From UBA3076 sp964646435 (GTDB taxonomy: Bacteria; Desulfobacterota; Dissulfuribacteria; Dissulfuribacterales; UBA3076): a DNA stretch of 9,174 bases. The stretch's first letter is position 1. Each line of letters opens with the position of its first letter. The position numbers were made by a program, and so were the translations under genes. Of the stretch, positions 6,334 through 9,174 are shown piece after piece. The DNA lies in the NCBI GenBank assembly GCA_964646435.1, contig CAZYEJ010000061.1, forward strand, positions 1 through 9,174, given 5' to 3'. The notes below the pieces were generated by a model. It saw only the letters and a program-made list of their open reading frames with translations. It did not search any database and was not told the DNA's origin.

Positions 6334-7137
6334 ATGAATCTTCCCAATCACCAAATCACCAAATCACCAAATCACCAAATCAAAGTGGTTGCCATAATCC
6401 CTGCACGTTTTGGCTCGTCCAGATTCCCAGGGAAACCCCTTGCAAAGATTCAGGGCAGCCCGATGATTCTCCATGTGTACCAGAGGGCACTGGAGGTCCC
6501 CGGCATTGACCGGATAGTAGTGGCAACGGATGATTCGAGGATCGCGGAGTGCGTAGAAACAGCCAGTGGAACGGTTTTTATGACAGACCCCGGCCATCCT
6601 TCCGGGACGGACCGGATTGCAGAGGTGGCAAGGCTTCTTGAACTTTCAGACGATGATGTCGTGGTTAATATCCAGGGAGACCAGCCCCTGCTTGATTCGC
6701 GACCAGTAGTTGAAATTATAAAAATGCTCCTTGATGTGCCTGATTTCGCCATGACAACTCCTGCATGTCCTCTTAAGGCCCGGGAGGCCCTGAATCCAAA
6801 CCGGGTTAAGGTGGTCGTGGACAATAACCAAAAGGCCCTCTACTTTTCCAGGGCCATGATTCCATACTACAGAGATGCTGATACAGTAGGAGACCTGCCC
6901 AAAGGATCAGGCCATGACTATCTCAGGCACCTGGGTCTATACGCCTATAGGCAAAACTTCCTTCAGACCTTTGTTACTCTCCCTCCGGGGAAACTTGAAC
7001 AGATAGAACGACTGGAACAGCTCAGGGCCCTTGAAAATGGCTATTCGATCGGAGTTGTGAGGGTGGAAAAAGCCCCGCTGGAAGTAGATACACCGGAGGA
7101 TCTGGATGCAATTTGTTCAGCCCTTGCCGGACAGTGA
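6334..7137 (+). CDS. kdsB: 3-deoxy-manno-octulosonate cytidylyltransferase (CMP-Kdo synthetase)
   Basis: KdsB couples Kdo to CMP using CTP in the cytoplasm, activating it for attachment to lipid A in lipopolysaccharide synthesis. Motifs seen are PARFGSSRFPGKPL (23-36, nucleotide-binding loop), ATDDSRIAECVE (64-75), HPSGTDRIAEVA (88-99), NIQGDQPLL (112-120, with metal-binding D116), NPNRVKVV (154-161), YFSRAMIP (170-177), LRHLGLYAYR (197-206), EQIERLEQLR (222-231) and VDTPEDL (251-257). Length is 267 residues against about 250 for the family. The excess is the N-terminus, NHQITKSPNHQIK, translated straight from the octamer array at 6346-6382. AGG (6323-6325) lies 8 nt before ATG 6334, which supports this start. 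GTG 6385 would give a family-length protein but has no ribosome binding site. The gene follows rsmI by 41 bp and is probably in the same transcript. Confidence 0.97.
   Translation: MNLPNHQITKSPNHQIKVVAIIPARFGSSRFPGKPLAKIQGSPMILHVYQRALEVPGIDRIVVATDDSRIAECVETASGTVFMTDPGHPSGTDRIAEVARLLELSDDDVVVNIQGDQPLLDSRPVVEIIKMLLDVPDFAMTTPACPLKAREALNPNRVKVVVDNNQKALYFSRAMIPYYRDADTVGDLPKGSGHDYLRHLGLYAYRQNFLQTFVTLPPGKLEQIERLEQLRALENGYSIGVVRVEKAPLEVDTPEDLDAICSALAGQ
6346..6382. repeat. Octamer repeat AATCACCA x4.6 inside the kdsB N-terminus
   Basis: Four perfect AATCACCA units (6346-6353, 6354-6361, 6362-6369, 6370-6377) and a partial AATCA. This is the reverse complement of the TTTGGTGA array at the ileS end. 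Because 8 is not a multiple of 3, adding or losing one unit would shift the reading frame between ATG 6334 and the conserved KdsB core. Three units (24 bp) encode an 8-residue protein period (NHQITKSP). Confidence 0.9.
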
Positions 7138-7157
7138 GGGGCACTATCCCACAACTT

Positions 7158-7183
7158 GAAATGGTTGCCACAGCAGCCATTTC
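7158..7183 (+). terminator. Hairpin after kdsB, possible transcript end
   Basis: An 11-bp stem, GAAATGGTTGC (7158-7168) against GCAGCCATTTC (7173-7183), with one G-U wobble and a CACA loop. It begins 20 nt after the kdsB stop. No T-run follows on either strand, so it is not a canonical intrinsic terminator. It could mark or protect the 3' end of the kdsB transcript, or be a Rho-related end. Confidence 0.35.
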
Positions 7184-7252
7184 CACAGAGGGATAATATT
7201 GATCTCGCCCTGACCATGGGGGAATTCAACAGGAACAGTCGATTCTTCATAC

Positions 7253-7281
7253 TTGCATTCCCAATCACGTTCCTGTATATA
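7253..7281 (+). promoter_or_regulatory. Sigma70-like promoter for the RNA helicase
   Basis: TTGCAT (7253-7258) and TATATA (7276-7281) are separated by exactly 17 bp. Transcription would start near 7288, which puts the first leader hairpin at the very 5' end of the mRNA and gives an untranslated leader of about 190 nt before ATG 7479. Confidence 0.5.
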
Positions 7282-7284
7282 TCT

Positions 7285-7468
7285 CGCCGTGAGGATTCTC
7301 TCTCACGACGGTTTCGCTGGGTGTGTATTCATACCGACCCAAAAGCGATTTCTTATTAATTCATACCGTGCATCCCGACCTTTTAAGCAGGGACGTCCGA
7401 TTGCCGCGATCATTGCGGTCCTTTCTTTTCCACGCGTCCGGCGGGTAGAGATTTGTATAACCCCGGAC
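7285..7468 (+). promoter_or_regulatory. Structured 5' leader of the helicase mRNA
   Basis: Several stems can be drawn. The first is CGTGAG (7288-7293) with CTCACG (7302-7307), extended by CG/CG across one mismatch. The second is GGTGTG (7320-7325) with CATACC (7330-7335), including one wobble and a TATT loop. The third is CCGC (7404-7407) with GCGG (7415-7418). The fourth is GTCCGG (7436-7441) with CCGGAC (7463-7468), extended by GG/CC. The last stem ends 2 nt before the AGGA ribosome binding site (7470-7473). ATTCATACCG is also repeated (7327-7336 and 7359-7368), which would allow the second hairpin to swap partners. Long structured leaders are known for cold-shock and RNA helicase mRNAs; control by folding, or autoregulation by the helicase, is inference. 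Confidence 0.4.
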
Positions 7469-7478
7469 CAGGAAAAAT

Positions 7479-8855
7479 ATGAAAGAACACGTACACGCGC
7501 CGCATACGCGCGCCGACTATTCCGTACTGCAACTGCAACCCAAGCTTCCAAAAGGCGTCTTTGGCGCTCTGATTCCCGAGATTCAGCGAGCCATAGCCGC
7601 AGAGGGGTACATCACTCCCACGCCTATCCAGGAACAGTGCATTCCGCACCTGCTGGAAGGACGGGATCTGCTGGGCAGCGCCCAGACCGGCACCGGCAAG
7701 ACCGCTGCCTTTGCCCTGCCGCTCCTGCAACTGCTTTCCGGCAACTACCGCCAGCCCAGGAAAGGAACTCCCCGGGCACTCATTCTTGCCCCCACCCGCG
7801 AACTCGCGGCGCAGATCGAGAAGAGCATTCAGACTTATGGACGCTTTTTATCCCTCAGACATACCGTGATCTTCGGCGGGGTCAACCAGTCCCGCCAGGT
7901 CAAGGCCCTGAACCTTGGAATCGATATTCTCGTGGCCACTCCCGGTCGGCTGCTTGACCTAATGCAGCAGGGATTCATCCACCTTAATGAGGTGGAGATC
8001 TTCATTCTCGATGAGGTGGACCGGATGCTTGACATGGGCTTCATTCCCGATATCAAGAGGGTGTTGTCTCAAATTCCGGCTGAGCGCCAGACTCTGTTTT
8101 TCTCGGCCACAATAGCCCCGAAAATGATGAAGCTGGCCAACACCATGGTCCGCAACCCGGTGCGGGTAACTATCACGCCAGACAAACCCGCGGTGGAGCG
8201 CATCGTCCAGAAGGTGCTCTTCGTGGGGAAAAAGAACAAGGATGCCCTGCTGGTCTCCCTGTTGAGCGACCCACAGATCAATAAGGCCCTCATTTTCACC
8301 CAGATGAAGCACACCGCCAACCGTGTGGTGAAAAAGTTGTGCGCAACGGGCATTCACGGCACCGCCATCCACGGAAACAAGAGCCAGGCCATGCGCACCA
8401 AGGCGCTGGACGGCTTCAAGCAGGGCCGTTTTCAGGTGCTGGTCGCCACCGATGTGGCAGCGCGAGGATTGGATGTGGACGACATCACCCACGTGATCAA
8501 CTACGATCTTCCCGTGGAGGCCGAGACATACGTACACCGCATTGGGCGCACCGCCCGGGCGGGAGCAAATGGTAACGCCATTTCGTTTTGCTGCGCCGAG
8601 GACCGGGGCTATCTGCGGGAAATAGAACGCTTGTTGGGCAAACCGGTGCCCTCCGAGATGGAGCACGCCTATAATTGCGACGAGGCCGTCCGGTCCAGCC
8701 AGCCCGCGCCGAAGAAGTTCAGCCACAGCCGCAGCAATAGCGGCAGACGCCCCCAGGGCAACATCGCCCGCCCACGCAGCAGAAGACGCAAACAGCAGCA
8801 TGCGCTGAACGGTGGCGGTCAGGATTCATGTCGATCCCTCTGTTCTAAGAGATGA
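7479..8855 (+). CDS. DEAD-box ATP-dependent RNA helicase, RhlE type
   Basis: An ATP-dependent RNA helicase of 458 residues, expected to act on structured RNA, ribosome assembly or mRNA decay in the cytoplasm. Motifs in order: Q motif GYITPTPIQ (43-51), motif I AQTGTGKT (68-75), PTRELA (105-110), TPGR (154-157), motif II DEVD (178-181), SAT (209-211), ALIFTQMKHTANRV (270-283), ATDVAARGLDV (323-333) and HRIGRTAR (353-360). A basic tail (about 405-442, RPRSRRRKQQ) is typical of RhlE proteins and likely binds RNA. Motif II has Val in place of Ala, a conservative change that keeps both acidic residues and should still allow ATPase activity. AGGA lies 5 nt before ATG 7479. The gene appears richer in G+C and CpG than its upstream neighbours. 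The last 14 or so residues run into repeat-like DNA and may not be ancestral. Confidence 0.95.
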   Translation: MKEHVHAPHTRADYSVLQLQPKLPKGVFGALIPEIQRAIAAEGYITPTPIQEQCIPHLLEGRDLLGSAQTGTGKTAAFALPLLQLLSGNYRQPRKGTPRALILAPTRELAAQIEKSIQTYGRFLSLRHTVIFGGVNQSRQVKALNLGIDILVATPGRLLDLMQQGFIHLNEVEIFILDEVDRMLDMGFIPDIKRVLSQIPAERQTLFFSATIAPKMMKLANTMVRNPVRVTITPDKPAVERIVQKVLFVGKKNKDALLVSLLSDPQINKALIFTQMKHTANRVVKKLCATGIHGTAIHGNKSQAMRTKALDGFKQGRFQVLVATDVAARGLDVDDITHVINYDLPVEAETYVHRIGRTARAGANGNAISFCCAEDRGYLREIERLLGKPVPSEMEHAYNCDEAVRSSQPAPKKFSHSRSNSGRRPQGNIARPRSRRRKQQHALNGGGQDSCRSLCSKR

Positions 8856-8860
8856 GATAG

Positions 8861-9037
8861 TACAGATATTGGTAAGCGTTCACAGGACACCGCATCTGCT
8901 TTGTTGCCGGGCACTTGAAGTACAGGGAGTACGTCTGCGACCCGTACGCCTCGCATCTGCAGCACCCTGTAAACGCTTACAGTTCGATAGATGCGGTAAA
9001 ACGGGCGCTGTAATCCCGTGAATGGATACAGATATTG
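8861..9037. repeat. 11-bp direct repeats flanking the inverted-repeat element
   Basis: TACAGATATTG at 8861-8871 and 9027-9037. The left copy runs straight into the left arm of the inverted repeat (8872). The right copy lies 46 bp beyond the right arm and is followed by TAAC. This could be a target duplication or part of the repeat unit itself. Confidence 0.5.
8872..8980. repeat. 109-bp inverted-repeat element (MITE-like)
   Basis: The arms are GTAAGCGTTCACAGG (8872-8886) and CCTGTAAACGCTTAC (8966-8980), 15 bp with a single mismatch (8881/8971). The 79-nt interior holds a nested stem, GTACG (8926-8930) with CGTAC (8942-8946 region), and a repeated CGCATCTGC (8891-8899, 8952-8960). ACCGCATC (8889-8896) can pair alternatively with GATGCGGT (8990-8997) outside the right arm. 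A smaller hairpin, ACGGG (9001-9005) with CCCGT (9015-9019), follows. No transposase is encoded. From memory, repeats with this arm are scattered in deltaproteobacterial genomes; this could not be checked here. Confidence 0.7.
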
Positions 9038-9087
9038 TAACTATTCAGGTGGATAGACTGAAGGTAGAAGGCTAATAGGGACAAATC

Positions 9088-9174
9088 ATGCGTGATCACA
9101 CAAAACTGAGGGGCATTTAAGTTGGCTGACGAGATTGCAGTATTAGTTTAGAGGATTCATCTCTGTTCGATCGT
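9088..9174 (+). pseudogene. Broken four-helix-bundle protein gene (23S rRNA intervening-sequence protein type), 5' end only
   Basis: ATG 9088 is preceded by AGGGAC and encodes MRDHTKLRGI, then TAA. Dropping one G from the GGGG run at 9110-9113 restores AFKLADEIAVLV, giving MRDHTKLR-AFKLADEIAVLV. I recognise this as the usual N-terminus of four-helix-bundle proteins of the S23/intervening-sequence family (about 120 residues, related to the Avd accessory proteins of diversity-generating retroelements). A second lesion is TAG at 9149-9151, where the family normally has Tyr. The following residues, RIHLCSI, no longer match the family pattern, so the gene may be truncated or rearranged there. The window ends before the rest can be judged. 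Two inactivating changes within 64 bp make a sequencing error alone less likely. Confidence 0.7.

Larger units (their letters stand above)
7138..7478. other. Intergenic region between kdsB and the helicase (341 bp)
   Basis: No gene is supported here. In order it holds a hairpin 20 bp after the kdsB stop (7158-7183), about 70 bp with nothing recognised, a promoter candidate (7253-7281), and a structured leader (7285-7478) of the helicase gene. A 67-codon plus frame (7156-7359) starts with TTG inside the hairpin, lacks a ribosome binding site and overlaps the promoter, so it was left out. Confidence 0.6.
8821..9168. repeat. Short direct repeats bracketing the right-end repeat block
   Basis: AGGATTCAT occurs at 8821-8829, in the last codons of the helicase gene, and at 9152-9160. 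Each is followed by CTCTGTTC, after 8 extra nt in the left copy (8838-8845) and directly in the right copy (9161-9168). The two copies bracket the inverted-repeat element and the start of the broken four-helix-bundle gene. They may be remnants of an insertion or duplication, or chance. Confidence 0.35.

Noticed and set aside
7156..7359. 67-codon plus frame in front of the helicase
   Set aside because: Its TTG start sits inside a hairpin, there is no ribosome binding site, and it overlaps the promoter and leader structures.
7959..8801. 280-codon open frame on the minus strand inside the helicase gene
   Set aside because: It lies opposite a gene with every helicase motif intact. Long antisense frames are common opposite G+C-rich genes, and its product shows no recognisable motif.
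8812..9021. 69-codon plus frame across the inverted-repeat element
   Set aside because: It reads through both arms of the repeat, and its sequence is dictated by the repeat. No start signal or family.
9122..9151. Short leader peptide (LADEIAVLV) with an upstream GAGGGG
   Set aside because: The residues match the continuation of the broken four-helix-bundle gene in a shifted frame, which explains them better.

Overview
The window looks like a chromosomal segment of a Gram-negative bacterium, probably a deltaproteobacterium (Desulfobacterota). The kdsB gene implies an outer membrane with Kdo-containing lipopolysaccharide. The affiliation itself is an inference from the style of the intergenic repeats (7- and 8-bp tandem arrays, GTAAGCGTTCACAGG-type inverted repeats), from a four-helix-bundle (23S rRNA intervening-sequence type) gene relic, and from a radical SAM protein of a type I associate from memory with this group. 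No rRNA or tRNA gene, CRISPR array or intact transposase was seen.

Layout. Positions 1-165 hold the first 55 codons of an unrecognised gene on the minus strand. A tandem 16-bp operator-like repeat (211-242) lies in front of it. A gap without a convincing gene follows. From 530 to 7137 everything reads on the plus strand: an uncharacterised radical SAM protein (530-1822), isoleucyl-tRNA synthetase ileS (1946-4774), a CDP-alcohol phosphatidyltransferase family membrane enzyme (about 4801-5400), 16S rRNA 2'-O-methyltransferase rsmI (5375-6292, overlapping its upstream neighbour) and CMP-Kdo synthetase kdsB (6334-7137). These are housekeeping functions (tRNA charging, phospholipid headgroup synthesis, ribosome modification, LPS precursor activation) and are probably co-transcribed at least from ileS to kdsB.

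A 341-bp non-coding stretch (7138-7478) separates kdsB from a DEAD-box RNA helicase of the RhlE type (7479-8855). It carries a hairpin after kdsB, a good sigma70-like promoter (TTGCAT-17-TATATA) and a structured 5' leader of about 190 nt. The helicase gene looks richer in G+C and CpG than the genes before it, and its motif II reads DEVD instead of DEAD.

The right end (8856-9174) is repeat territory. It has a 109-bp inverted-repeat element, flanking short direct repeats, and the start of a four-helix-bundle protein gene broken by a one-base frameshift and a stop codon.

The most unusual theme is that short tandem repeats sit on gene boundaries. Octamers of TTTGGTGA, or its complement, provide the last codons of ileS and of the phosphatidyltransferase, the ambiguous start of the latter, and part of the N-termini of RsmI and KdsB. 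Two heptamer arrays fill the gap before ileS. I found no clear new defence or metabolic system. The best leads are the boundary repeats, the helicase leader, the uncharacterised radical SAM protein and the decayed repeat-plus-four-helix-bundle unit.
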